Shown here: in pieces, positions 51,846 through 59,567 of the stretch
Position numbering within the stretch: the first letter of the stretch is position 1
How the letters are laid out: each line of letters begins with the position of its first letter
NCBI RefSeq assembly: GCF_023073355.1
Contig: NZ_JADPJI010000005.1
Location: 310,001 to 374,000 of the forward strand
Length of the DNA: 64,000 nucleotides
Reading direction: 5' to 3'
Source: Bradyrhizobium sp. 199
GTDB taxonomy: Bacteria; Pseudomonadota; Alphaproteobacteria; Rhizobiales; Xanthobacteraceae
Translations under genes and position numbers: made by a program
Notes under the pieces: model-generated
The model's input: only the letters and a program-made list of their open reading frames with translations
The model's database searches: none
What the model was told of the DNA's origin: nothing

Positions 51846-52271
51846 TCAGTGCCTCACCACCAATACCGAGCATTTGGCGTAGCGGACCACATGCCCGGCG
51901 TTGGAGCCGAGGAAATAGGTGCGCATTGCCGGCCGGTGCGAGGTCATCACGATCAAATCGGCCTTCATGTGCGCGGCTTCCTCCAGAATCTCGTGGTAGA
52001 TGCCGCCCTGGCGCACCACGCTTGAGATCCGCGCTTGCTCGATGCCGGATTCGCGGGCGACGATGGCGAGCGCCTCTTCCGAGGTCTGGCGCTGCTGCTC
52101 GTCGAAATCGGCCGGTACATATTCGGCCAGCATCACCGGCGTCATCGGCAGCACGTTGAGCAGGCGCACGACGCCGCTCCAGGTCTGCGACAGCGTTGCC
52201 GCAGTCGCGATCGCCGGCTTGGCCAGATCGGTGTCGGCGAGGTCGATGGGCACGAGAATGGACTTGAACAT
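51846..52271 (-). CDS. Universal stress protein (UspA family)
   Basis: 141 residues from ATG 52271, with GGAGG 5 nt before. The single Usp domain shows KSILVPIDLADTDLAKPAIA, ADLIVMTSHRP and the nucleotide loop GSNAGHVVRYAKCSVLVVRH (G-x2-G-x9-G/S type). ATP-binding members are common; here the loop is close to that type. It lies 50 bp upstream of the sixA-like gene's end, on the same strand. General stress adaptation is the likely role. Confidence 0.9.
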   Translation of the reverse strand: MFKSILVPIDLADTDLAKPAIATAATLSQTWSGVVRLLNVLPMTPVMLAEYVPADFDEQQRQTSEEALAIVARESGIEQARISSVVRQGGIYHEILEEAAHMKADLIVMTSHRPAMRTYFLGSNAGHVVRYAKCSVLVVRH

Positions 52272-52321
52272 CTGCGCCTCCATATCTTCCGGTCAGCACG
52301 CCTTGTCGGCACGTCGCGCGG

Positions 52322-52858
52322 TCATCCCGATCGAAGCAGCCTGGGGCTGGTGAACAGCACCAGCTTGCCGCGGCGGTAGGCCACGTCACTCCAATCCTTG
52401 ACGTCAAAGTCGAAGATCGCAAGCCCCGAGGTGGGCAGGTTGTCGGCGAGCGCCCTGGCGCTGGCCGGATCGCCGCTGCCCATCAGCATCAGCGCGGCCT
52501 CGTGCATGCCGGGGTTATGGGCGACCAGCAGCAGCTGCTGCGGGTCGGCCGGGGCGGTTGCAGTGCGAATGCAATCCAGGATCTGCGCGGGATCGGCGCC
52601 GTAGAGTTCCGGCAGGATCTCGACCTGCGGCGTCGGGACGCGGTCCTTCATCGCCTCCCAGGCGATGTCCCAGGTCTGCCGGGCCCGGACGGCGTGCGAC
52701 ACCAGCACGGCATCGGGGAAGGGCGGATGGGCGGCGATCCAGTCGCCGATCTCGGCGGCATCCTTGCGGCCGCGGTCGTCGAGCCGACGGTCCTGGTCAC
52801 GGCCGCTCGGCGCGTCAGTTTCTGTCTTGGCGTGACGCAGCAACATCAAACGACGCAT
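52322..52858 (-). CDS. sixA: SixA-type histidine phosphatase
   Basis: 178 residues from ATG 52858. RLMLLRHAKTET carries the catalytic His of the RHG motif, RKDAAEIGDWI is the following helix, HAVRARQTWD holds the second Arg, and LLLVAHNPGMHEAAL the second catalytic His. SixA removes phosphate from Hpt-type phosphohistidines (ArcB, NPr), so in this organism it would counteract a phosphorelay. The Hpt protein encoded at 27.6 kb would be a conceivable target, though nothing links them directly. Confidence 0.9.
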   Translation of the reverse strand: MRRLMLLRHAKTETDAPSGRDQDRRLDDRGRKDAAEIGDWIAAHPPFPDAVLVSHAVRARQTWDIAWEAMKDRVPTPQVEILPELYGADPAQILDCIRTATAPADPQQLLLVAHNPGMHEAALMLMGSGDPASARALADNLPTSGLAIFDFDVKDWSDVAYRRGKLVLFTSPRLLRSG

Positions 52859-52947
52859 GGCATTCTCGAATCGTTCCACGTCCAGAATAATCTACAGGCG
52901 CCGGCTGAGGACAAGGTGGCAGGCGCCCGCTACCAGGTTGTTATTTT

Positions 52948-53023
52948 GAGCATGATCTCCGCGCAAACGCATTTTGTGTTTGTCGCGAGGAAAAACCGCT
53001 GCGCGCTTTTCCGGATCATGCTC
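52948..53023. repeat. 76-bp palindromic element with GAGCATGATC ends
   Basis: Begins GAGCATGATC (52948-52957) and ends GATCATGCTC (53014-53023), with internal arms GCGCAAACGC / GTTTGTCGCG. This element is widely seen between genes in Rhizobiales. It separates sixA from the FAD oxidoreductase gene and ends 13 bp before its start codon, so it could contribute the 5' UTR. Confidence 0.75.
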
Positions 53024-53035
53024 TAAGAAAGCGAT

Positions 53036-54505
53036 ATGAGCGAGACTTTCACAAGCGTGTCCCAGGAAGAAGCCGGCTTTCGCGACCGCACGCGGCTGTC
53101 GTTCGACCTCGACGCCGACATCTGCGTCATCGGTGCGGGGCTTGCCGGACTCACCATCGCGCTGGAGGCGGCTCGGCTCGGGGCCAGTGTCGCGGTGCTC
53201 GAGGGCCGCCACATCGGCTGGAACGCGTCCGGCAACCAGCTCGGCACCGTGATGCCGGGCTTTGCGCTGCCGCTCACCGATCTGATCGAGCGCGTCGGCT
53301 TCGAGGACGCGCGGGAATTGTGGACGCTGTCGAGGGAGGGCGCCGCGTTCGTCCGGGCCGTCGCCACGGAAGAGAACATGCCCGGAATTGCCCCGAGCGA
53401 CGGCGTCTTGGAGGTCTCCAACGGCGATGCCGGCGACCGGCTGATCAGCCGCTTGCAGATGCTGAATGAGGATTTCGACACCGAGGTCGAGGGTTGGCAG
53501 GTCGATCGCGTTCGCGAGGTGCTCAAGACCGATCGCTACTTCCACGGTGTGTATTATCCGAGGGCGTTCCAGGTCGACGGCCGCAAATACGTGCACGGCC
53601 TGGCGGCGCTGGCCCGGCGAGCAGGGGCCCGCATCTTCGAGGACACGCCCGTCGTCAGTATCGATCATTCCGGCATCCGCAAACGCATTGTCACGCCCTC
53701 GGCGCGGCTGCGCGCAACCCATATCGTGCTGGCGGGCAACATTCATCTCGGCGCGCCCCTGCGGCGCCTGTCGGAGACGCTGCTGCCGGTCTGGCGCTAT
53801 GCCGGAATCACCGCGCCGCTCGGCGAGCGCGTGCACGAGCTCATCGCCTTCAAGGGATCGGTGATGGATTCCGACGGCGTCGACCATTTCCGCATCGTCG
53901 ACGGCGACCGGCTGATGTGGGAGAGCCCGGAGACCACCTGGGCCGCGCGTCCGCAGCGCTTTGCAGGCGCCGTCAGGCGGCGGATCCGTACGATCTTTCC
54001 GGCGCTCGGCAATGTCGAGATCACCGAGATGTTCGGCGGCGCCACAGGCCAGACCGTGCACGGCATGCCGCAGATCGGCCAGTTGCGCAAAGGCCTGTGG
54101 GTGGCGAGCGGGTTCGGCCGCCAGGGCATGAACACCTCGGCCATGGCCGGGCAGTTGATCGCGCGCGGCATCCTGTGGGGCGATGAGCGCTGGAAGCTGT
54201 TCTCGCCGTTCGAGCTGGTCTGGGCAGGCGGTGCCACGGGGCGCGTTGCGGGCCAGTTGGTGGGGGTCTGGGGCAGGGCGAGTTCCGCCGCCGCAGGCTC
54301 GCTCGCCCGTTACCGCGAACGCGCCAGGGTGAAGGACAGGGAGCGCGAGGCACGCCTCGCCGAAGCCAACCGGGCCGCCGGCACCGGTCCGCGCCGCCAA
54401 CCGCCCGGCGTCAGGCCACGGCCGGTCCCGCCGCCACAACCTGCGGCCCAAGAAGGAGAACAGGTCACGGAACCGGCCTCGCAGGACGCCGACGCCTCCC
54501 GATAA
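53036..54505 (+). CDS. FAD-dependent oxidoreductase (DAO family)
   Basis: 489 residues. ADICVIGAGLAGLTIALEAA is the FAD fold, GRHIGWNASGNQLG the second FAD contact, and VASGFGRQGMNTSAMAGQLI the C-terminal FAD contact of the glycine oxidase / GlcD-amino acid oxidase group. It would oxidise an amine or amino acid. The C-terminal 90 residues are a Pro/Arg/Ala-rich extension (GTGPRRQPPGVRPRPVPPPQ) not found in the family. No membrane helix is seen. Substrate unknown; it stands alone between a repeat and msrB. Confidence 0.85.
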   Translation: MSETFTSVSQEEAGFRDRTRLSFDLDADICVIGAGLAGLTIALEAARLGASVAVLEGRHIGWNASGNQLGTVMPGFALPLTDLIERVGFEDARELWTLSREGAAFVRAVATEENMPGIAPSDGVLEVSNGDAGDRLISRLQMLNEDFDTEVEGWQVDRVREVLKTDRYFHGVYYPRAFQVDGRKYVHGLAALARRAGARIFEDTPVVSIDHSGIRKRIVTPSARLRATHIVLAGNIHLGAPLRRLSETLLPVWRYAGITAPLGERVHELIAFKGSVMDSDGVDHFRIVDGDRLMWESPETTWAARPQRFAGAVRRRIRTIFPALGNVEITEMFGGATGQTVHGMPQIGQLRKGLWVASGFGRQGMNTSAMAGQLIARGILWGDERWKLFSPFELVWAGGATGRVAGQLVGVWGRASSAAAGSLARYRERARVKDREREARLAEANRAAGTGPRRQPPGVRPRPVPPPQPAAQEGEQVTEPASQDADASR

Positions 54506-54592
54506 GCCTGAGAAAAATTCCGCCCACAGGTGTAACTTCGGCCACCACAAGCCCGTATCTCAGAGCATAGACGCTCCCGCACGGAGAATGAG

Positions 54593-55105
54593 ATGTTCGA
54601 CCGCCGCATCCTGTTGACGACAGCCGCCGGCCTGTTCGGCCTTGCGGCCTTCCGCTGGCTCAAGGGAACGCCTGCCGAGGCCGGCGAGAAGGCCGCGGAA
54701 AAGTTCGAGATCACAAAGACGGAAGCCGAATGGCGCGCCCAGCTCACGCCGCAGCAATATGAGATCTTGCGCAAGCACGGCACCGAGCGGCCCGGCTCCA
54801 GCCCGCTGCTGAAAGAGCATCGCAAGGGCACCTTCGCCTGCGCCGGCTGTGACCTGCCGCTGTTTGCCTCCGAGACCAAATTCGAGAGCGGCACCGGTTG
54901 GCCGAGCTTCTACCAGCCAATCGAAGGCAATGTCGGCAAGACCGAGGACCGGGCCTACGGCATGGTTCGCACCGAGGTGCATTGCCGGCGCTGCGGCGGC
55001 CACCTCGGCCACGTCTTCGACGATGGTCCGAAGCCGACCGGCTTGCGCTACTGCATCGACGGTTTCGGGCTGGTCTTCCACCCCGCGGCAGCGTCGGCGA
55101 CATAG
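54593..55105 (+). CDS. msrB: Peptide methionine (R)-S-oxide reductase with twin-arginine-like leader
   Basis: 170 residues from ATG 54593, with GGAG upstream. [20 protein letters not shown] has an RR pair and a hydrophobic core like a Tat signal, so the enzyme is probably exported. Zinc ligands are in CAGCDLPLF and [13 protein letters not shown]; the catalytic Cys is in [11 protein letters not shown], with Asp where most MsrB have Asn. [11 protein letters not shown] is the substrate signature. It would repair oxidised methionine in the periplasm. A terminator with repeat follows. Confidence 0.9.
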   Translation: MFDRRILLTTAAGLFGLAAFRWLKGTPAEAGEKAAEKFEITKTEAEWRAQLTPQQYEILRKHGTERPGSSPLLKEHRKGTFACAGCDLPLFASETKFESGTGWPSFYQPIEGNVGKTEDRAYGMVRTEVHCRRCGGHLGHVFDDGPKPTGLRYCIDGFGLVFHPAAASAT

Positions 55106-55112
55106 CCAATTG

Positions 55113-55199
55113 GGTGTCATTCCGGAGCGATGCGTCAGCATCGAATCCGGAATCCCGAGATTCCGGATTCGGTCCTTCGGACCGCTCCGGAATGACACC
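55113..55199. repeat. Dispersed palindromic element (GGTGTCATTCCGGAGCG type)
   Basis: GGTGTCATTCCGGAGCG at 55113 is matched by CGCTCCGGAATGACACC at 55183-55199, a perfect 17-bp inverted repeat, with GAATCCGGAATCCCG and GATTCCGGATTC arms inside. It sits right after msrB. Confidence 0.8.
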
Positions 55200-55234
55200 A
55201 CGTCCCGGCAATTGTTGCCGGTCCCGGCAATTGT

Positions 55235-55261
55235 GCCCCGGTCATCAGGCCGGGGCTTTTT
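55235..55261 (+). terminator. Rho-independent terminator of msrB
   Basis: GCCCCGG (55235-55241) pairs with CCGGGGC (55250-55256), followed by TTTTT. It separates msrB from the flagellar operon. Confidence 0.8.
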
Positions 55262-55295
55262 CATTAAGTCATTGATTTCATGAGAATACCCGCAT

Positions 55296-55310
55296 TGGCA
55301 TAGGCCTTGC
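55296..55310 (+). promoter_or_regulatory. Sigma-54 (RpoN) promoter of the flgE-flgK-flgL operon
   Basis: TGGCATAGGCCTTGC has the invariant GG and GC separated by exactly 10 nt, the -24/-12 pattern of RpoN promoters (consensus TGGCAC-N5-TTGC). It ends 64 bp upstream of the flgE ATG. It would need an enhancer-binding activator of the flagellar class, not encoded in this window. Confidence 0.7.
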
Positions 55311-55374
55311 GACTGTCTCCCCCGACTGCGGCCTTGGTCGACCGGCCGCCGAGATCGGATTTGGAGACAAAGTT

Positions 55375-57627
55375 ATGGGTATCTTCGATGCAATGAACAC
55401 CTCGGTGGGTGGCCTGCAGGCGCAGTCCTACGCCCTGCAGAACATTTCCGGCAACATCGCGAACTCATCTACCACCGGTTACAAGGGCATCGGCACCAGC
55501 TTCGTCGATCTCATTCCCGACTCCTCGGTGCCGAGCAAGCAGGTCGCGGGCGGCGTGACGGCCAATGCGAAGGCCACCATCACCACGCAGGGCACGATCT
55601 CCGGCTCCAGCGTCGCCACCAACATGGCGATCACCGGCGACGGCTTCTTCTCGATCCAGAAGGCGAGCGGCGTGGTCGACAACGTGCCTGTGTTCACCGG
55701 GGTCACCTATTACACGAGGCGCGGCGACTTCCAGCTCAATGCCAACGGCAATCTGGTCAACGGCGCCGGCTACTACCTGATGGGCGTCACGGTCGATCCG
55801 AAAACCGGCAACCCGACCGGCAGCGTGGCAAACGTGCTGCAGTTCCAGAACAACTTCGTTCCGGCGCAGGCCACCACCTCGATCGAGTACGCCGCGAACC
55901 TGCCGACCCAGCCGAACACGGTGGCGAAAACGACCGCGGCGGCCGGCACGCTGCTGGCGGCCGGCGGGCTGAACCCGTCCGACTTCTCCGCCAACCCGTT
56001 GCCGGTCGGCACGCCTCCGGCGCCCTATGCCAACGCCACGGTCTCAGGCGCAGCCGCCACGGGCAACATCCGTTCGCCCTACTCCTCGACGTCGGCCACG
56101 GGCACGGTCGCTCTCCAGAACAATTCGTCTGCGGTGGCCTCGACCACGACGTCCCTCGACAATGCGGTCGGCACGCATCTCGCCTCCAGCATTCTCACCG
56201 CGTTGAGCGGCCAGACCCTGACCGTCAACGGCAACACGATCACCTTCAACGCCGGCACGACGGTCTCGACGGTCGGCAACAACACCACCATCGGTCTCGG
56301 TGCGGGCACGACGGCCACCGTTGCGGACATCCTGAACGGGATCCAGACCGCGGGCGGCGCCGGCGTCACGGCCTCGCTCTCCGCCAGCGGTAACATCGTG
56401 ATCTCCAGCGGCACCGGCACCGACGTGGCTGTCGGCAGCGGTACGGCGGCCACTGCGCTCGGCATCAGCAGCGTGATCCGTGGCGGCAACGTGCTGTCAT
56501 CGCCCGCGATCTCGGGCGCGACGGTCCTGAGCGGCAGCGCGACGGCCGGCGGCGCCCAGGTGCTCTCGTCCAGCTTCGTTGCCGGCGACACCATCACGGT
56601 GGATGGTCAGACACTGACCTTCATGGCCTCCGGTGCATCGGGCAACAACCAGATCAACGTCACCGACAACATCACGACGCTGCTCGGCAAAATCGACGCC
56701 TTGTCCGGCGCGTCGGGATCGACGGTCAGCAGCGGCGGCGTCATCACGCTGAATACCGGCACCGTCTCCAACCTGTCGGTCGCCAGCTCGAACAGCGCTG
56801 CCTTCGCCGCTCTCGGCTTCACCTCGACCATCACCAAGAATCGCGACGGCGGTGGCACCGCGGGCACGGGCGGAGTGATCGGCAACGACATCGCGATCTT
56901 CACCAAAGAATCGATCAGCGGCGGTGCGGTAACCGCCTACAACGCCGCCGGCACGCCGGTGAACCTGCAATTGCGTTGGGCCAAGACCGACAGCGCCTCG
57001 CTGGGCGCGGGCCATTCCGATACCTGGAACCTGTTCTACCAGACCGATCCGAATGCGACCGGCACGACGGTCGGCTGGGTCAATACCGGCCAGGCCTTCG
57101 CGTTTGCCGCCGACGGCTCGCTGACCTCGCCAAGCGGATCGGGCATCACCATCAACAACGTCAGCGTCAGCGGTCAGTCGCTCGGCTCCGTCTCCTTCAA
57201 CATCTCCTCGGGCGGACTGACGCAATATGCCAGCACCAGCGGCGCGGTGACCATCAACACCATCACGCAGAACGGCTATGCCGCCGGTCAGCTTCGCTCG
57301 GTCGCTGTCAACAACAACGGCATCGTGGTCGGAACCTTCTCGAATGGCCAGAACCTCAACCTCGCTCAGGTTCAGCTGTCGCACTTCAACGGCACCAACT
57401 ATCTGAAGGCGTTGGACGGCGGCGCCTATGCCGCGACCGAGCAGTCAGGTGACGCCATCGACGGTGCTTCGGGGAACATCAGCGGCTCGTCGCTGGAGGG
57501 ATCCAACACCGACATTGCCGACGAGTTCACCAAGTTGATCGTGACCCAGCAGGCCTATTCGGCCAACACCAAGGTGATCACGACCGCGAATTCGATGGTG
57601 CAGGATCTCTTGAACGTGTTGCGCTGA
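55375..57627 (+). CDS. flgE: Flagellar hook protein FlgE (unusually long)
   Basis: 750 residues, against about 400 in E. coli. N-terminal MNTSVGGLQAQSYALQNISG (D0 helix, with the rod/hook signature NISGNIANSSTTGYKG) and C-terminal DEFTKLIVTQQAYSANTKVI (D0 helix) bracket variable surface domains. The extra length is mainly two inserted domains around 56190-56470 and 56571-56823, the second of which is also found in FlgL. It polymerises into the hook outside the cell, exported by the flagellar type III system. It is the first gene of the operon, behind a sigma-54 promoter. Confidence 0.95.
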   Translation: MGIFDAMNTSVGGLQAQSYALQNISGNIANSSTTGYKGIGTSFVDLIPDSSVPSKQVAGGVTANAKATITTQGTISGSSVATNMAITGDGFFSIQKASGVVDNVPVFTGVTYYTRRGDFQLNANGNLVNGAGYYLMGVTVDPKTGNPTGSVANVLQFQNNFVPAQATTSIEYAANLPTQPNTVAKTTAAAGTLLAAGGLNPSDFSANPLPVGTPPAPYANATVSGAAATGNIRSPYSSTSATGTVALQNNSSAVASTTTSLDNAVGTHLASSILTALSGQTLTVNGNTITFNAGTTVSTVGNNTTIGLGAGTTATVADILNGIQTAGGAGVTASLSASGNIVISSGTGTDVAVGSGTAATALGISSVIRGGNVLSSPAISGATVLSGSATAGGAQVLSSSFVAGDTITVDGQTLTFMASGASGNNQINVTDNITTLLGKIDALSGASGSTVSSGGVITLNTGTVSNLSVASSNSAAFAALGFTSTITKNRDGGGTAGTGGVIGNDIAIFTKESISGGAVTAYNAAGTPVNLQLRWAKTDSASLGAGHSDTWNLFYQTDPNATGTTVGWVNTGQAFAFAADGSLTSPSGSGITINNVSVSGQSLGSVSFNISSGGLTQYASTSGAVTINTITQNGYAAGQLRSVAVNNNGIVVGTFSNGQNLNLAQVQLSHFNGTNYLKALDGGAYAATEQSGDAIDGASGNISGSSLEGSNTDIADEFTKLIVTQQAYSANTKVITTANSMVQDLLNVLR

Positions 57628-57662
57628 TCAGCGCGTAACGTAACCAAAGGCGGGTCAGTGAT

Positions 57663-59546
57663 ATGGGTTTGAGTTCAGCCCTCGCCAGTGCGATGAGCGG
57701 TCTGCGTGCCAACCAGGCCGCGCTCTCGATTGTCTCCTCGAACGTCGCCAATTCGCAGACGCCGGGTTACGTCGTCCAGAGGCCGAACCAGATCGAGGTC
57801 ACCACCGGCGAGTTCGGCTCGACGGCGATGACCACCGGCGTCAGCCGGGAGCTCGACACCTATGTACTGAACCAGCTGCGCACCGAGACCGGCGGCAGCG
57901 GTTATGCCGACCAGATGGCCAACATCCTGAAGCAGCTTCAGAATGTCTATGGCACGCCCGGCAACAGCGGCACGCTCGAAACCGCGCTGAACAAGTTCAC
58001 CACCGCGTTGCAGGCGCTGTCGACCAGCTCGGGCGCGTCGTCAGCGCAGACCGTTGCGCTTGGCGCGGCACAGGCGCTGGCGCAGCAGCTCAACCTCACC
58101 ACCAAAGGTATCCAGTCGCTGCGCTCCAACGTCGAGCAGGATCTCGGCACCTCGTCGCTGGCCGCCAACGCGGCGATGAAGCAGATCGCCGACATCAACA
58201 CCAAGCTCCAGGGCCTGGCCGCCACCGATCCCTCGGCGGCCACGCTGATGGACCAGCGCGACCAGGCTATCAACACGCTGTCGAACTATGTCGACGTCCG
58301 CGTCACCACCGATGGTTCGAACCAGGCCAATATCTACACCACGACCGGCATTCAGCTGGTCGGCGCCGGTCTTGCATCGGAATTCTCCTTTGCGTCCGCC
58401 GGCGCATTGTCGGCGACCTCGGTCTACAACATCGATCCGGCCAAGTCCGGCGTCGGCGCGTTCAACATCAAGCTTCCGAACGGCTCGCAGGTCGACGTCG
58501 TCGCCAACAACGTGGTGTCGTCGGGCCAGATCGCGGCCGACCTGAAGCTGCGCGACGAGATGCTGGTGCAGGCGCAGAATCAGATCGACCAGTTCGCCGC
58601 CACGATGTCGAGTGCACTGTCCGACAAGACCACGGCCGGCAGCACCGTCTCCGGTCCGCCGGCCGGGTTCGATCTCGACCTCGCTGGCGCCCTGCCGGGC
58701 AATACGGTCAACATCACCTACACGGACACCGCGACCAACACGCAGCGTCAGGTCACGCTCGTCAACGTGACCGATCCGGCGGCGCTGCCGCTTCAGAACG
58801 CCGCGAACGCCAATCCGATGCGGATCGGCATCAATTTCGCCGGCGGCATGGGCGCGATCGCATCCGCGCTCAACACCGCGCTGTCAGGCTCGCACCTGAC
58901 CTTCTCAGCCCCCCCGTCGCCGGCGACAGCCACGACATTGCGGGTGACCGACGACAATTCCGCCCTCGCCAAGGTCAACTCGGCCTCGACCAGCAAGACG
59001 ATCTCGTCGTTGACCTCGGGCAATCCGCAACTGCCGCTGTTCACCGACGGCGGACAGGCGCTTTACACCGGCGCGATCACCGCCTCGGGCTCGCAGATGA
59101 CCGGCCTTGCCGGACGCATCGCCGTGAATACGCAGCTGGTCAACGATCCGACCAGGATGTCGGTGTACAACACCTCGCCTGTGACGCCCGCGGGCGACAC
59201 CACACGTTCCGACTATCTCTACGCGCAGCTGACTTCGGCGGTGTTCACCTATTCGCCGCAGAGCGGTCTCGGCTCGGCGAGCCAGCCCTTCAGCGGCAGC
59301 GTCTCGAACTATCTCCAGCAGTTCCTGAGCGTGCAGGCCAACGCCGCGACCCAGGCCACCCAGCTCCAGCAGGGCCAGAGCGTCGTGGTCTCGACGCTCC
59401 AGGCCAAGTTCAGCTCGACCTCCAGCGTCAATCTCGACTCCGAGATGTCGAACCTGATCCAGCTCCAGAATGCCTACGCCGCCAATGCTCACGTCATGTC
59501 GGTGGTGCAGAGCATGATGAACACGTTGATCCAGGCTCAACTGTAA
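57663..59546 (+). CDS. flgK: Flagellar hook-filament junction protein FlgK
   Basis: 627 residues. MGLSSALASAMSGLRANQAA with SNVANSQTPGYVVQRPNQIE is the N-terminal D0/D1 signature of FlgK, and SEMSNLIQLQNAYAANAHVM at the end is the matching C-terminal helix. Coiled-coil helices lie at about 75-180. It caps the hook and links it to the filament together with FlgL. It follows flgE by 35 bp and precedes flgL by 21 bp, in the usual order E-K-L. Export is through the flagellar type III apparatus. Confidence 0.95.
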   Translation: MGLSSALASAMSGLRANQAALSIVSSNVANSQTPGYVVQRPNQIEVTTGEFGSTAMTTGVSRELDTYVLNQLRTETGGSGYADQMANILKQLQNVYGTPGNSGTLETALNKFTTALQALSTSSGASSAQTVALGAAQALAQQLNLTTKGIQSLRSNVEQDLGTSSLAANAAMKQIADINTKLQGLAATDPSAATLMDQRDQAINTLSNYVDVRVTTDGSNQANIYTTTGIQLVGAGLASEFSFASAGALSATSVYNIDPAKSGVGAFNIKLPNGSQVDVVANNVVSSGQIAADLKLRDEMLVQAQNQIDQFAATMSSALSDKTTAGSTVSGPPAGFDLDLAGALPGNTVNITYTDTATNTQRQVTLVNVTDPAALPLQNAANANPMRIGINFAGGMGAIASALNTALSGSHLTFSAPPSPATATTLRVTDDNSALAKVNSASTSKTISSLTSGNPQLPLFTDGGQALYTGAITASGSQMTGLAGRIAVNTQLVNDPTRMSVYNTSPVTPAGDTTRSDYLYAQLTSAVFTYSPQSGLGSASQPFSGSVSNYLQQFLSVQANAATQATQLQQGQSVVVSTLQAKFSSTSSVNLDSEMSNLIQLQNAYAANAHVMSVVQSMMNTLIQAQL

Positions 59547-59567
59547 CAAGTAACAGGGCTCTGAAAC

